A stretch of DNA of 64,000 nucleotides from Filosporella fistucella (Eukaryota; Ascomycota; Leotiomycetes; Helotiales): the NCBI GenBank assembly GCA_030077755.1, contig JAQJZZ010000002.1:1550001-1614000 (forward strand), written 5' to 3'. Positions 48,501-61,004 of the stretch are shown piece after piece. The notes under the pieces are model-generated. The model was not told where the DNA came from. It did not search any database and saw nothing but the letters and a program-made list of their open reading frames with translations. Made by a program: the position numbers and the translations under genes. Every line of letters begins with the position of its first letter. Positions within the stretch are counted from its first letter, which is position 1.

Positions 48501-51500
48501 GAATCGCGACGTCCGGATGGCCCCATTCCGCTCTAAAGACAAATTAGTAAAATTAATTAAGAGAGGAGAGAATAAACAGAACAGTTGACAAGCAATTTGG
48601 AAATTGCTAGTCTGTTCTTTCCAAAGCTAACTTTAACGTAAAATTCAACTTACTGGTCGCTTGGTGTTCCCTTTGCATGATATGGCACTGCAATCGGGTC
48701 ACGAGTTGGGTGTAAGCCATATTGAACATTCCACCGCTTCTTGAGGGTCATCAGAAGTATTCGGTGGACAAGCAGACCCCTCAGAAGGTATATGGCTTGT
48801 CGATATGACGAATGTTCTGGAAACATCAGTCCAATCTTTCTGGACAGCTCTTGAGAGACTTTCGGTTGTGAAACATATTGTTTGATGGCAACTCGATCTG
48901 ACTTGGAAATATTACGAGGAAGGATTGATGTTCGACCTCGAAAAATATCATCCACCAGACGCGATATTAGCTCGTCTTCCACGTCTCGACGAAGAAAGAA
49001 GACCACAGGGAATCCGCCTTGCTGACGACGAATGACTTCAATACTCTGGGGATATGCCTTCTGCAAATTGTGGAGATGCCCGTCAACCAAAGAGAGTAAT
49101 CCTTCTGAAATTTCCCAGCGATGTGGATGGCCATCAACTGTCTTCTGTGATCCAGAAGGATAAATGAGCTGGGTGCGTAGGGCCAAGATGTTATCACATT
49201 CGTCCAGAACGTCGCGGGATTGATTCTCGAGCCACTTCTGAACGTCAATCATAGCCTTTGCCTCTACCACTTTGCCATCGGACAAGCGCTGCAATCCTGA
49301 TAGCTTGAATGACAGAATGTGTTCTGGAAGAGATATGATTACACCAGAAGATCTTCGCATATGTAGATGGAGGCCATGGAACAACGAAATGGTTCCTGCA
49401 TCCGTAGGAGTTTTTCTGGAAAATGGTATGTGCCGAAGCTCCCTGCCTAACAATCCACCCAATCGGGCATGTAGGAGCTGCGCTGTTTGCACGAGCAGTG
49501 GCTTAGGTACAACAATTCGAGAAAGATTGTGCCCATTTGCTAGCACCGCGGCAGCCATAGGCATAATGCAAGAGGTTTTTCCTAAGAGGTACAAAGTTAG
49601 CGAGAAGGAGCTCTCGGAGCAGATTAAAGAAGCCTCACCTTGTCCCATGTTCATTTGTAGTACCGAGTTTGCGTGAGATTGAGGTGATATAGTAGCAAAA
49701 GCCACTTCCACCTGCCCAGGACGTATCAAAATGTTTGCATCGATCTCGAGCAATAGCCAATCAGGATGAGCGATGGGGCACCAGTTGGCATGACCGCTAT
49801 TTTCATGTTCCTCCCGAGCTATGGTATTGTTATTCTTGAGATTTGCCTCTTCAATGCGTAAGAGACGCTGAAGTTTGATGACGGACAATGCATAAGCAGT
49901 TAGAAGTCCTCTTATCGAATCCGTGAACATTCCATGGGGAATGGTAGACCGCAGGTTCTCCAAAGCTGTAACAGGTGTAACCGCTGGCCACAGTCCGCCA
50001 AGCTTCAACCAAGAAACTCTACCAGCAGTACCAGAATGACACTGTCCGATTCGCAACAGTTTTTGGTTCGCCTCCAACCAAGCATTAGATATTTGCTTGC
50101 TCAATTGGTCACGTCGAAAGGGTGCATAAATAGGTACCGCATTCCTCTGTTCCTCAAAAGCTGTGAGGCTGTGACCCAGGTCTCCTGCATAGACACGCTG
50201 TACTAAGGAGTTAGATTGCAAAAGAGGCTTTATAATCCCCTCTAATTCCACTGCCTCTCTGCTTCGGATTTTGACGTTTTTTGGAGCAGTAAAGGCATTG
50301 GGTCCGATCTGTTTGAAATTCGATGCTGGTGGATTCATTTGAATTGGTCTTGCGCCTACGTCGCTACCTTGTGTGCCAATCTGTGACCCCGAGAAATAAT
50401 CAGCTTGTGTTTGCGTTTTTAGGATTACTGTTCTATCCAGCGAAGCCTGGGATAGCACTTGCTGAAGTGTTGGAACTGGCAGACTGGCGACCCGTGGCAT
50501 AAACTTGAGTTGCACTTCTGATCCTTGCAAATCTTCCATAGGGGTGTGCCCAGAATCAGTGCAAGTGTTGTGCTCATCAAGAATACGTTGCACACGAGAA
50601 ATGTAATTTGAAAGCTCCATATTTTGGAACAAGCGCAGCCACTCTGGTCTAATAGCTTGTAATGCGGGTTGAATGTCGATCAAAACTGCAGTCTCGAAAC
50701 CTGAAATAGAAGGCTCAGGGCAGGGCCATTGTGCAAGGAGATGTGCAGATAATCGCTGGCAATCCGCCTTCTGCTGCTTAATGTGGGCTGTTTCAACGGC
50801 TGCAAGTCTTTTAAGAACCTTGTGGTTCAGATTGAATTCAAATTCCGACCGGATGTCACCAGAATAAGGCGTGAGGTACGGTTCCATCAAGACTGACAGA
50901 CTTTCAACGCTTGGGAACTCATTTGGTCGAAAGTCAATGAAGGAAGGCCAAGAAGGTGGTGTCAAAGCTTTCAGTTCTGGAAGTACTGCGTACGCAATTA
51001 GAGAGTGAAGAAGACCAACGTTGACTGGATGCCGATATGCCAACATTGAAAATGTAAACATGAGTTTGTATGCGTGAGTGAATTGAGCAGTGCGACAGAG
51101 ATTGACCAAAGATCCCCAGTCAGTGGAGTATTCCAGGTCAAGGATATCCGTCAGAAGAGTTTTCTGGAACAGCCCATTGAAACCACCAATGATTGGCCAG
51201 CTTTTCAGTGCACCCGCAAGATCCTTGATGGTTGGCAAAGATGACGGCCATGCACGAAGTAAACGAACGCATTCGATTACACTGCTACGCTCGCGGCTAA
51301 GACACCAGCGATCCCGGGCAACATATGTCTCATCGGCTACAGGCAGTACTTTGACGAAGTTGGCTTGTCTCTCGTACAAAGCGCGACGATAACCGCTCCG
51401 TGAGATGAGATGATTTTCGCCATTCTCGTCCAGGGCAGGTAGATTACTTGCAGAAGGAGCAAAGACGGTCAGGTTTCTTGATTGCTCAAGGATCGAATCT

Positions 51501-54500
51501 ACCACAACTCTGAAATCATCGTGTTGAACGTTTGTAGTTAGATGGGGGTTCCAGTGTACCGATTGCATATTTTTGAGTTCTTTCGGATAGTACTCCCGAC
51601 GAGGTGTTAGTTGTGCGAGAAGTTTCAAAGATTCAAAGGACCCTGATGGAATTGGTGCCCAAGGCTGACAGTACCCAGATCTCAAGCAATGTAGGGCTTC
51701 CTCCGTCCCAGTCCGGCCAGTCAAAGGGTCCTGAAGGCAGAATGAGGTGACTGCATGGTACATAGCTTTCAGATATAAGAGCCGAGGCTCAGCAGCACAA
51801 TCGAGCCGCTGTAAAAGTACATTGATCATGTATCTTGCATAGCTCCCGTTATTCTCAGCGACGACAAATTGATGAGTACGCTCGATTTTGCATGACATTC
51901 TCCCCATTGGAACCAGAATACTTCTCTGGTGGTGAGGCACAGTAAAGTACCTGTTCGTCACTGAATCACGGCGCCTGACGATTTCTCGGAGAACCAGTTT
52001 GGACATTAGACCATACCAAGTGCCCGCATCCTGGTTTGGATCAATCTCCGACCTCAGCTCTGCGCATTCCAGGAGGTTGCGGTCGTTGACATGAAAGGTC
52101 AGATTCAGGTGACGAATCTCAACAGTCAATCTTCCACGTCCACCAGGCTGAAAAATTGTAAGATTCTCAGGCGTTTCGAAATATCGAAAGATTTTGATCA
52201 CTCGATGAGCTAAAGGTGAGTTGGGATCAATTAAAGTAGACCTGCGTCGATGCGCGAGTCGGGTATTTAGATTAAGACTCCAATTGCTCAACTTTGACCT
52301 CCATATATGTGGTTTTTGTCTGATTTCAATGATTCCAGTATTGATATCTAGCCAGTGGACACACCCTTGGACGAGCGGCGCTGGTAGATCGAAATTAAGA
52401 GCACCGCGAAATTTGTCTTCAGGGACAAGCTCAAGCACGGCGATTCCACGAAATATGGCTCTAACAATGAGAGTCTTATCCCGGAAACCAATATGCACGA
52501 TATGGTCATTGATGGGAGCCGCAAGCATGTAAGTCATTCCAGGAAGAGGTGAGGGGAAGGTGAGCAGACTCTGGTCACCGAATAACTGCTTCACAACCAA
52601 TGATTGGCCACACTCGGGTGGTAACTTTCCGATCGGCTTGCCCATAACAAGAAGGTGCCCCTCCAGAATATGCAAATGGACAGTCTGTGGACTCAATAAT
52701 GGGGAACTGGCAGATGCTACTACCCACCAAGAATCCTGGCCATCAGGCTCAGCCGGTAGGAAGCTAGGAGTAGATACAATCAGAGCCGATTGTTTTTCTG
52801 GCATGGGCCAGATATGCTTCAGCATTGGTAGAAAAGCGGACGGAGCATTCTCGATGGAAGAGCGGAGAATGTGTCGCATCTGGTGAACAATATGGAGATC
52901 CCGGATCAGTGCAGCTTTGATATTCGGCGGCAACGTATCAGGATCACCAACGAGACTGTCCTGGAGCGCAATTGAACATTCGATGAAGCATGAGAGTTCG
53001 TCTGGTTCAAGTACATTGTCATCGTCGCTGATGTAAACCTCGACTACAAAATAAGATTTTTGGATTAGTTTACTGAAATTCTGAAACACTCTCCGGGAAC
53101 AGGATGCTTACATGTACGCCTGCAAAGTAGTGCGGCAAGTAATGTGTAATGGGAACAACGATCGGCTGTTTCCATGTTCTCTGCATTTTGGGCTTCTGTC
53201 CGTAAAGCAGAGATCCAACTGGCAGTGGCATTTCGAGTCTTTGCAATAAATGCTGCAGCAATTGCTGGTGAATCGGCAAGCTCAAAGATACGGTGCCCGA
53301 TCGTGATCAATGATTCCACTGAAACGAGTCAGCCCTCTCCTTTGTCATAGATCTAAAAGGTCAGCAGGATAGAACCTTCTGAAAAATTGATGGCACTCGC
53401 TTGACTGCAAGTTTCGAGTGGGGTAACTAAGGGAAAAGATAAATACTGCAATGGGTCTCTCTCCAGTTCGATGAAATTGCTTCGAGGCGGTATTCGAGTT
53501 GTTCGATGAGTCGTTGGCAGAATAAATCATCTCGGAAAACCTGATGAACTTTGCCAAGTTCCGATTCCTGATAATCTGGGCCTAGTTGTAAGGCTAGGTG
53601 ACCGATCAATTTCGTGGTTGCTTCTGTGCTAAAATTGAGGTTCGACGATCCAAGTTCGATGAGTATTTGGAGCCACTGAAACAAGTTAGTTTTGGGTTTC
53701 AATCGATGCATTACAAAGGAAGCGGGTCGGCACCCGCCGGGAAAAGTGATGACAATCGAGGTGATCATAATCGTTGCATGAATAACTAGAAATGACATAA
53801 GAAAATGTTAGCTTACCCGCCGAGACTTCCCAGAGCATAGGGCCTGGAATGCCAGGTACTCGTGAACATTTAACCCGGATGGGCATTTGGTTTGACTGGC
53901 AATTACCTCGTAAGATGATCGTGCTTTGTCATTGTTGAAACTTTCTGAGGAATTGATGACCGAGGCAAATGGGGAATTGGCAGGTATAATTAGTCGACAG
54001 TGGCGCGGAAATGAAACCTTTTGTGAAATGCGTCCTGGCCAAAATTTCAATCGGTCATCGAAATATGCCAATTTGAGACCATTGGGTAGGCATATATCAT
54101 CTAATCGGACGGGAAGGCGTGGTTGAGCATAATGTGTTTTCTTGAATGACTTTGCAAACGAAGCAAGCCTGAACAGCGAACTACTGTCTAATCGTTAGTC
54201 ACCTGGGCCATTGTGGGAGTCTGGAGAACAAACTTACTCCGAAGAAGCATAATCGCCGAGTCCAGAATACTTGTTGATATATTCGTGGGGATCAGAGCAC
54301 CTTTCCGGTGGCATATACATAAACGTGCTCAAAATTCTCCAGGTAGCACTATAGACACATTAGTATAGATCCGAGACACGCATCGACGTAGCTGTAGCGA
54401 TAGGGGTGGTAATTTGGCTGCTATGATCGAATATGACAGATAATCGGTGACATTGAACTTACTCTCGATATGCCAAGAAGGATTTGGGGCAGGAAAGCTC

Positions 54501-56789
54501 AAAAATAACAACCTTCGCATGTACCTCATACGATGGCAAAGGGTGTTCATGGATCTTGATAGAGCACTTTCGAATCTGGCGCTGAAAGTAGCATTTAGAG
54601 CATCGTCTATCATCGTGAATTGGATTCCGAAGTTGATCTGTGGTATAGATGCAGGAAGCCTCGGCCTCTTGTCGCACCAGAGCTTCAAATTTGACATTTG
54701 CGTTTTGCCATTCTTTTTTCTTGGCTTCGCGGTCATCTTCGGCATCGTTTTCGATCCCACGGCGTAGTTCTTTCATCACTTCGCATTCATCGTAGAAGCG
54801 TTGTGCAAAACAGCCTGGTTCTGGATCGTTGAATATCGAGAAGTGTGATCCTAGGCAATTGTTAGCCAAATTGTCACTATACGTCGGGGCAGATACGGAA
54901 GTCCATCAGTGCGGGAAGAGCAACTTCTGTATTGCCATGTGACCACGGATTGTAATGCTTACCATCACATTTCAAATGCCGATCGCGAAGGTAGCTTCGA
55001 ATCTTCTGTGCTCGAAGCATGTCTTTGCGACGACCAAGATGTAGGACATCCAGTATGCTGCTGGGGAAGGCGGGATTGAAGTCTCTCAGCATGTCGAATT
55101 CTTGCAATGCACACTTATCCATGGCGACCCAGAGTTCCATCACAGTCAAAAGAAACGCACTCAGCATCTCTGTGCTCGTCTCATATTTATCCCCAACCTT
55201 GGTGAGATAGTCTTGAATTAGCGACGCAAAATGCTGACATCGAAGACTTGTTGATGTGCCAATATCATCCGCACCCTCATTTTGCATCTTTTCCTCTAGC
55301 TTCGACAGGTCAAAGTAAAGACCAGCAAACTTCCGACCAGGCTTCGAAGAATTGGCCGACATGTGGTAGTCTTGAGGCAATTGGAGAGTCGAATTCAATT
55401 GTGATGTGCTTCGTTGGCTTGGAGATTCATCAAGTACTCGTCTCAAATATCGGTAGCTGTTTGGCAGAGTCAGAAACATGTGCCGTGGGTCCGCGAACTT
55501 TGACAGGCTCATGATTGTACCCGGCTTGTGCATTGCCGCCTTGACAGTTTCCCAAGTGTCGGCGATTTTCTTTGATGAAGTTTCAATGGTTGATCGTATT
55601 TGAGGCCCGAGAGCGGAAAACAGAAAGTCGTGCTGTTTTTGAAGTTCTGATGATGCAACAGTTCTATCTTGATCCAGCTTCGCCAAACGTCGGCACAGTT
55701 TTGCCTTCAAAAAGACGCATACTTCAGGATGGATGAGAGGCACACACTCAGACAGCAATCTGGTCAGCATCACACAACCGAGAAACTTGTACTGGATACG
55801 TCCCATTTCTCCACCAAGCAACAAACTGAAATGTCTTTGTATGGCAACTCGAATAATCAACCATAACGGGCTACGACGCCACGGCTTCTCGCCACCCTGG
55901 CTCCAGCAAACGTCGTCTCGTACTCGCTTTGGTAAAAGTGGTGGATATTCTCTTCGGCCATTAACCTCGAGCAGGGTCATCAACATCTTGGTGATAAGAG
56001 CAGGGTCCACAGTGTTTCGATTTTCGAAAGCAAACGACCTGGCTTTGTTTGTGGCTGCTGCAAAACGTTTGATAGATTCGGTACTGGCCTTTTCGAGAAA
56101 TGTGGCAAGTTCATCTTGAAAATCGGGATCGTCAAACTGGGTCGCTGTGGAAACTCTGTCAGCTAGGTAGCCCTCCTTGCATGTTCTTGAATAGCATAAC
56201 ATAGGACGGAGATTGGAACTACAAGTAAAAGACACGGCGATGAAAATGATGATACTTACATGGGATAGACACAGCAGAGCCGGGAAATTCCCATAACAGA
56301 GCACTCTTACTTGCTAAGACTGCATCAGAAGAGGCTGATGCTTCAAAAGCTTCGAATACAACGCGTTCACCCTCGACACTAGTAGCCATCAGCTTTGATC
56401 TGGTCTATACCACTTACAGATAGGGGAGAAAGACCACAGATAACATACTCATTCTGTCGGCGGATAAGAAGAGCAGCATTCTGCTCAGAAACATGGACAA
56501 TTAAAGTATCACCTCGCTGAAGCTCTCTCATAGCCACAATAAGTGTACTCTTATTCAATCTTCCTCCAGCATTCACTTGTTTGCACGTCTCGATTGATCG
56601 TCGTAAGCTTTCCCACTGCGTGATGAATGGGGTTTCTGGGAGACGACAGACTTTTATGGCTTCAAGTAGTCGTTCCAAGATTGCGCGGTCGACGAGTTCC
56701 AGGCGGCCATCTTGTCTCCCTGGGAGCTTTGGGGGTAGCGCAATGTGGTTCAATACCGATTCAAGGAGACTTTGAGATATTGTCGCCAT
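45583..56789 (-). CDS. Giant DUF6606/DUF3638/DUF3645 protein with P-loop and DEAH motifs
   Basis: I assemble 15 exons, about 3,290 residues. Introns: 46465-46518, 46724-46831, 47388-47516, 48134-48226, 48533-48653, 49582-49638, 53044-53111, 53319-53446, 53676-53816, 54182-54238 (least certain), 54349-54462, 54851-54962, 56145-56259 and 56372-56417. The N-terminus (SLLESVLNHIALPPKLPGRQ) and the Cys pair CSKCYFQRQIRKC fit DUF6606. The middle third is DUF3638, followed by DUF3645 (LAEILRHIRYNVHIIDYFLN). A Walker A-like MNMGQGKTS is formed by joining exons across 49582-49638. Further on come RIVVPKPLLVQTAQLL, the Walker B/DEAH-like DCLVYLDEAHTRGTD, and LTLGLGQTKD...RLRQLGTTQS, together resembling a superfamily-2 ATPase core. 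The C-terminus is very acidic (DDDDVDDDAVDEQYEDYEED). The function of this family is not known to me. The nine-kb coding length without internal stops indicates an active gene. Confidence 0.85.
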
Positions 56790-57137
56790 TGCCAAGGCTG
56801 TGGTGTGAGAGACAGTATAACGATTGAGGGTGAAATTGGATGTTGGCGGATGGTATGAAGTACGTCGCAAACCCTGCAAGCTCACGCGAAGTATGCAGAG
56901 TCACTTGGAATTTGTTTTAGCTGATATGAATAAAGGTAGATGAGAGTGCGCGTTGAGGTGTTTATAAACAAAAGTTTGGACTTGAGGAAGCTGTAGCCTT
57001 CCGCGAACCCTCTTCACGTGACCATCTGCAATGTCATTTGACAAATTATAACAGGACATCTTGCATACACCCAAGGTCCCAATATCGCAGGAACTTTGTC
57101 ATAAAAACATATCTCCATGTCATAAATCATAAAGTGA
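56790..57137. promoter_or_regulatory. Upstream region of the giant gene
   Basis: About 350 bases 5' of ATG 56789. The frame of the first exon stays open up to 56885 (another in-frame ATG), so the leader/start boundary is uncertain; MATISQSLLES was chosen as it directly precedes the conserved DUF6606 start. Confidence 0.35.
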
Positions 57138-57401
57138 ATGGAAAGCAGCTATGCAGAGACGCTCTCAAGCCGTGCTGTGCTTGCCTATCACCCAAGCCAC
57201 CAACCTGTTGGATTCGAAGAGCATGCAGCAAGTGCTGCAGCCCCCTCCCGAAGTGCTATAGGGTTGAAACAAAAGGCAAACAGACGCAATCTCGAAGGTC
57301 TACTTGGAGAACTGCCAAACGAGTGGGAAAAAAAGATTGAGTTTATGAATGATTCTCTGCTAAAGTGGAAGAGAAGTGATACAGGCATGATGCCATTGTA
57401 A
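57138..57401 (+). CDS. Possible small protein (87 aa)
   Basis: An 87-codon frame with a plausible helical C-terminus (NLEGLLGELPNEWEKKIEFM, then LLKWKRSDTG) and an Ala-rich middle. It has no homologue I recognise, no signal peptide and no clear upstream exon; a competing frame overlaps it. Listed as a weak candidate only. Confidence 0.25.
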   Translation: MESSYAETLSSRAVLAYHPSHQPVGFEEHAASAAAPSRSAIGLKQKANRRNLEGLLGELPNEWEKKIEFMNDSLLKWKRSDTGMMPL

Positions 57402-57988
57402 CAAAAAGCCGGAATAAGTTTTCGATGAGCCTCATTACCATCCTTTGAACTAATCGAAGGGGAATTTATTTGCTTGTCTAGCTCCAAATGACCAATCAAG
57501 ATTCACAGAAAGGGGGTACAATTGATGTGTTGTCGTAGGAATTCTTCGTTTGTGTACGGCAGGCAGGAACGACCATGCATGCAGCCCCCGAAAGTACGCG
57601 TTGAAACTCGGTAACCCTTTCCCAACTATTATACCTTAGGTGGGTATTCAAGGTACACTGACACGGAGTCACCTACGACCTAATAATATGACATGATGAT
57701 GAAAGGGACAACCGTGTGTGCTGAGAAAGTCGAAGACGAAATTGCTGCCTAAATCTGATAATATTGTCATAGATGCTAGACTGGGTAGGTTTGTTGACAA
57801 GGACTATTCTAGTGTTGAAACCTTACAACAATCGATCCGAAGCTTAGAACGAGGCCATTTCAATGTGGTTTCGTATCAATTGGATGACTGAGAGGGATAT
57901 GATTAAGCTATAAACACTCCAATGTTCTTTCCTGTGAACCACGCCATCAACATTTTACTCCTATTGTCTTACATGCAGTTTTTCATGC
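57402..57988. other. Intergenic
   Basis: About 590 bases with no supported gene. Mixed composition; nothing recognised. Confidence 0.3.
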
Positions 57989-58840
57989 CTACAAACCCGG
58001 ATCAACCTCATTAGTGTTTACATATTGTTTCCCAACAACACTGTATGGCGTAGTAACCATCAATTCTGATCTATATCCGTGAATTTCTGGCTGTGACAAG
58101 GTGCGACTTAGAATGACCTCCAGTTTTATCCCCACTCCTTTGTGTTCCTTATTAGCCCTTACACGCACATTTCGCAGCCCACGCAAGCTATATAGCTCAC
58201 CATATCCCACCAATCCCGTCATCTTGAAAAGAAATTTTTCGACTGGATCTCTGTAACAGGAATTGGCGAAAAACATTCTTGCGAAGTGCTCTGTCCGCTC
58301 ATCTACCAACATGTCATTTTTGGAGATATAAATTGAGAGGTACCGGAGCGCCGGTAGCTTTTGCATTTTGAGGAATGTATGAGGTGTGTCAGTTCCGCGG
58401 CACCTAAAGAATCGTATAGAGGTGACTATATTCCTCTGATGTAGCGCTCATTCGGTGCTGAGCCAAGCTCCCATTATATCCACTTTGTCAAAGCTGAGCC
58501 AAAGTGCTTCTCAACCAGCAGTTCCTGTATTTCCACCAGAGCTTGAGAGCGTACCAACATGAAATGGAAAGTGTAAATCTGGTGATTCTTCCATTTTGGC
58601 TCGTCATCAAAACCTTCTCGACACGCCTTGATCACATGGCGGGAGTGGTTTCCGGATGAGTTTAACACCCCACATTGCCTTTCGCGCAATCTTTCCTGCC
58701 AAATCATATCTCGCCATTCGCAAGAGTCTTCGATGTGTTAGATGTAAATTCTGTCTCGAAGTTCGCGGGGAAGAGACAAGAAACCATTCGGGGAAAGAGG
58801 TGATGAAGCCACCAGATATTTCGAGGTCGAAGCAAAAAAT
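57989..58840 (-). pseudogene. Broken LPRELRDRIY-type (F-box/2EXR-like) gene
   Basis: One frame reads GFLSLPRELRDRIYI, then TAA (58738-58740), then HIEDSCEWRDMIWQERLRER and continues to QALVEIQELL. A probable intron follows near 58427-58503, and the body resumes with TFLKMQKLPALRYLSIYI and DPVEKFLFKMTGLVGYGEL to a stop at 57989-57991. LPRELRDxIY is the N-terminal hallmark of an abundant fungal family of F-box/2EXR-like proteins. The TAA interrupts the frame directly after the hallmark, where a sense codon (for example CAA) would keep it open. No good ATG precedes the hallmark in that frame. The regularity of the flanking frame argues for a recently inactivated gene. Confidence 0.5.
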
Positions 58841-58856
58841 CTGGGATATTGCTTAG

Positions 58857-59622
58857 TGACGTACGATGTAGTTGAAAGGAGTTTGATATAAATTAAAATT
58901 GTTACATTCGTTGTCCTACTACAGGTGGCTGAGCAACCAAAGCTTCAAGCGACTGGTTCGACCTGGGAAAGGAAGCTGCGACGGCAGAGAAACGCCTCCA
59001 CTTGATGCGGTGTAGGAGATCCTTGAATATTAAAAGTCAAGATTGATGAAGATTATCTTGGTAGTATTGGATAATAGCTTGAAATAGGTTCAGGTCTCAC
59101 GGGGCCGGGCTACGGGACTTGAGGGCTACTAGTATTCCATCTAGTGGTTTCACGTTTCGATGACGTGCAGTCCATAATATCTCACCGATCAGAATGGCAA
59201 GAAGGAAACTATTATAAGTATTGCTTTCTAGCTAATACAAAGAAATCTCGATAAATATTATTATGGTTTAAATTACTAGAAGACTCGAGAATTTCCGATG
59301 TACAGATTACTGTATAATTATGAAAGTGACACAGTGAGATCTATATAGCCGCTCAAGACCTGAAGCAGACGTGAATTACAAAATTCTTGTACCTAACTCT
59401 GCCTTTATCTATAGCATTTAGCACATTGCTCCCAACAAAGAAAGGAGCTGTAGCTTAATAGTAAAGCGCACAATTAACAACTGCTGGTGGAGTCGATGAC
59501 TATCCCGATGGGCTGAAAGTCAATTCACTGTCATACTAATATATATTGCGCAACGAAGTCACTATTTTGTTTCATAATACATTAACTACCACTCTATTCT
59601 GCATATCGAAATCCTTTTTTGC
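58857..59622. other. Intergenic, AT-rich
   Basis: About 770 bases, AT-rich especially at 59210-59300 and 59330-59600. A stretch near 59450-59500 has a weak resemblance to a tRNA D-arm but I could not fold a complete tRNA. No gene supported. Confidence 0.3.
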
Positions 59623-61004
59623 CTACGCACATGCTGTCTCGCGTTCTATCTCCTCAAATTCAAAACCCCTATGAGGATGATACGGTTCCAGAGGCGCAGT
59701 AACCATGAAATCATCCTCCGGTACGCCCTCGAAGACTTTCTGATCGGGCCGCACGAATTGTACACCATTTTTATCGCGTAGCAATTCTTCAGTGAGGGCG
59801 ACACACTCAGGCTTGAGCCAAGGGAAGGGGCCATGTGTTGATGCTACTGTTCAATTCATTAGAGAGAGTCTGTGAGAGGAACAAATGAGAAGGACCACTC
59901 ACGGAAACAATTCCACAACGCAATATCAACCCTATAGCATTCCTCCTCCGGCGGCATAACACCCATCAAAGCATCCATACAATCCCTGTATCCCTTTTCG
60001 AACGCCGCCTCATCAACACCAACCTGTAAAGCCCTATGTCGAACATCTTGCATCTTTGACGTATATGCTGGATAAATCAGCGGTGGTTCCTCCGATAGCG
60101 AACGGTAATGGTAGATCGGCATCGAAGCAGGAGGTGGCAAAGGAGCAGGCACTGAGTATGGGAAGCGAGCACCTCGAGGAGGAGAAACAAGGGTTTGGTT
60201 TTGATAATCATAATGAATTTGGCCTTGGCTGTAACGTCGATTCTGCTTTTCGGGACTGATGAGTGGCGAAGGCAGAGGAGGGAATGTAAAGGCAGGATAT
60301 CCATTTTGTAACTTGGAAGATGCTACGCGCATACTAAGTGGTGCTCTAGGAGGCGAACGGTTGCTGAAGCGTCGTCTTCTTGGGGACAGGGATTGGTGAG
60401 ATCGGCGATTTGGAGAGGTTGAGGTGAATGCACGACTCGAACGAGACGGGGGTGACATGGCTGTTGAGGTTGATGAAGGTTTCGGGAGAGAATTTTTTTG
60501 CTGGTCAGAGAACTTAGAGGGTGACGACGAACGCAACCTAGACAAGTGGCCGTGTGAGGCAGATTGCCTATGCTTATGCCATGGCTTGGTTGATGTCGCG
60601 GTGTTCGCCGATTGCGTGTGGAAGCTGTTCTTGTCTGGGCGAGGGGGGGGAGGCATAGCAATTGAGCCTGACGAGGATTGCGCGAGCTCGTTTGCTTGCT
60701 GATCAGAGGCTTTTGAGGGAGAAGACGAGCGCGAGCGAGAGTAGTAGTTTTGGGAGGCAGATTGTTGGTTTTGGTACCATGTTTTGGATGTTTTGGGCTG
60801 TGTTGATTGTGAATAACAGTTGTTGCTGTTCGGGCGAGGAGGAGGCATGTCTGTCGAACACGAGGTTTCGTGAACTGTTGGTGGCGTGTTTCCTTCGTGG
60901 TTTGAAGGCTTTGACGGCGAGTATGAGCGTGAGCGAGACAAATCCCCGCGTGAGGCGGACTTCTTATCTGTGTACCTCATTTTGGAGGAGATGGTGTTGT
61001 TCAT
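59623..61004 (-). CDS. Family C: RS/SPSK-repeat protein with YTS/LW module
   Basis: Two exons, 61004-59903 and 59846-59623 (intron 59847-59902, 56 nt, GTGAGT...AACAG), give about 441 residues. Residues 1-300 are a disordered Ser/Pro/Arg-rich region containing three copies, exactly 66 residues apart, of SAS-x-x-x-x-SRxRSxSPSK, resembling Arg-Ser/SPSK phosphorylation motifs. At about 314-385 lies the module shared with the genes at 10.9 and 44.2 kb: YTSKMQDVRHRAL, DEAAFEKGY, RVDIALWNCF, then after the phase-1 intron GPFPWLKPE. The C-terminal exon ends VFEGVPEDDFMVTAPLEPYH plus a short acidic tail. No signal or membrane segment. Unrecognised family; coding is strongly supported by the shared module and intron. 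Confidence 0.78.
60366..60959 (-). repeat. Three 198-nt imperfect tandem repeats in family C
   Basis: The coding units beginning SASRGDLSRSRSYSPSK, SASQNYYSRSRSSSPSK and SASHGHLSRLRSSSPSK start at 60959, 60761 and 60563, an exact period of 198 nt (66 codons). Later parts of each unit also align (MPPP-RP, QS-x-x-x-T). They are more diverged than the CBM18 repeats, so older. Confidence 0.75.

Noticed and set aside
59445..59520. tRNA-like stretch (GTAGCTTAATAGTAAAGC)
   Set aside because: Resembles a D-arm but no matching acceptor stem, anticodon arm or canonical T-loop (TTCGA) could be folded.
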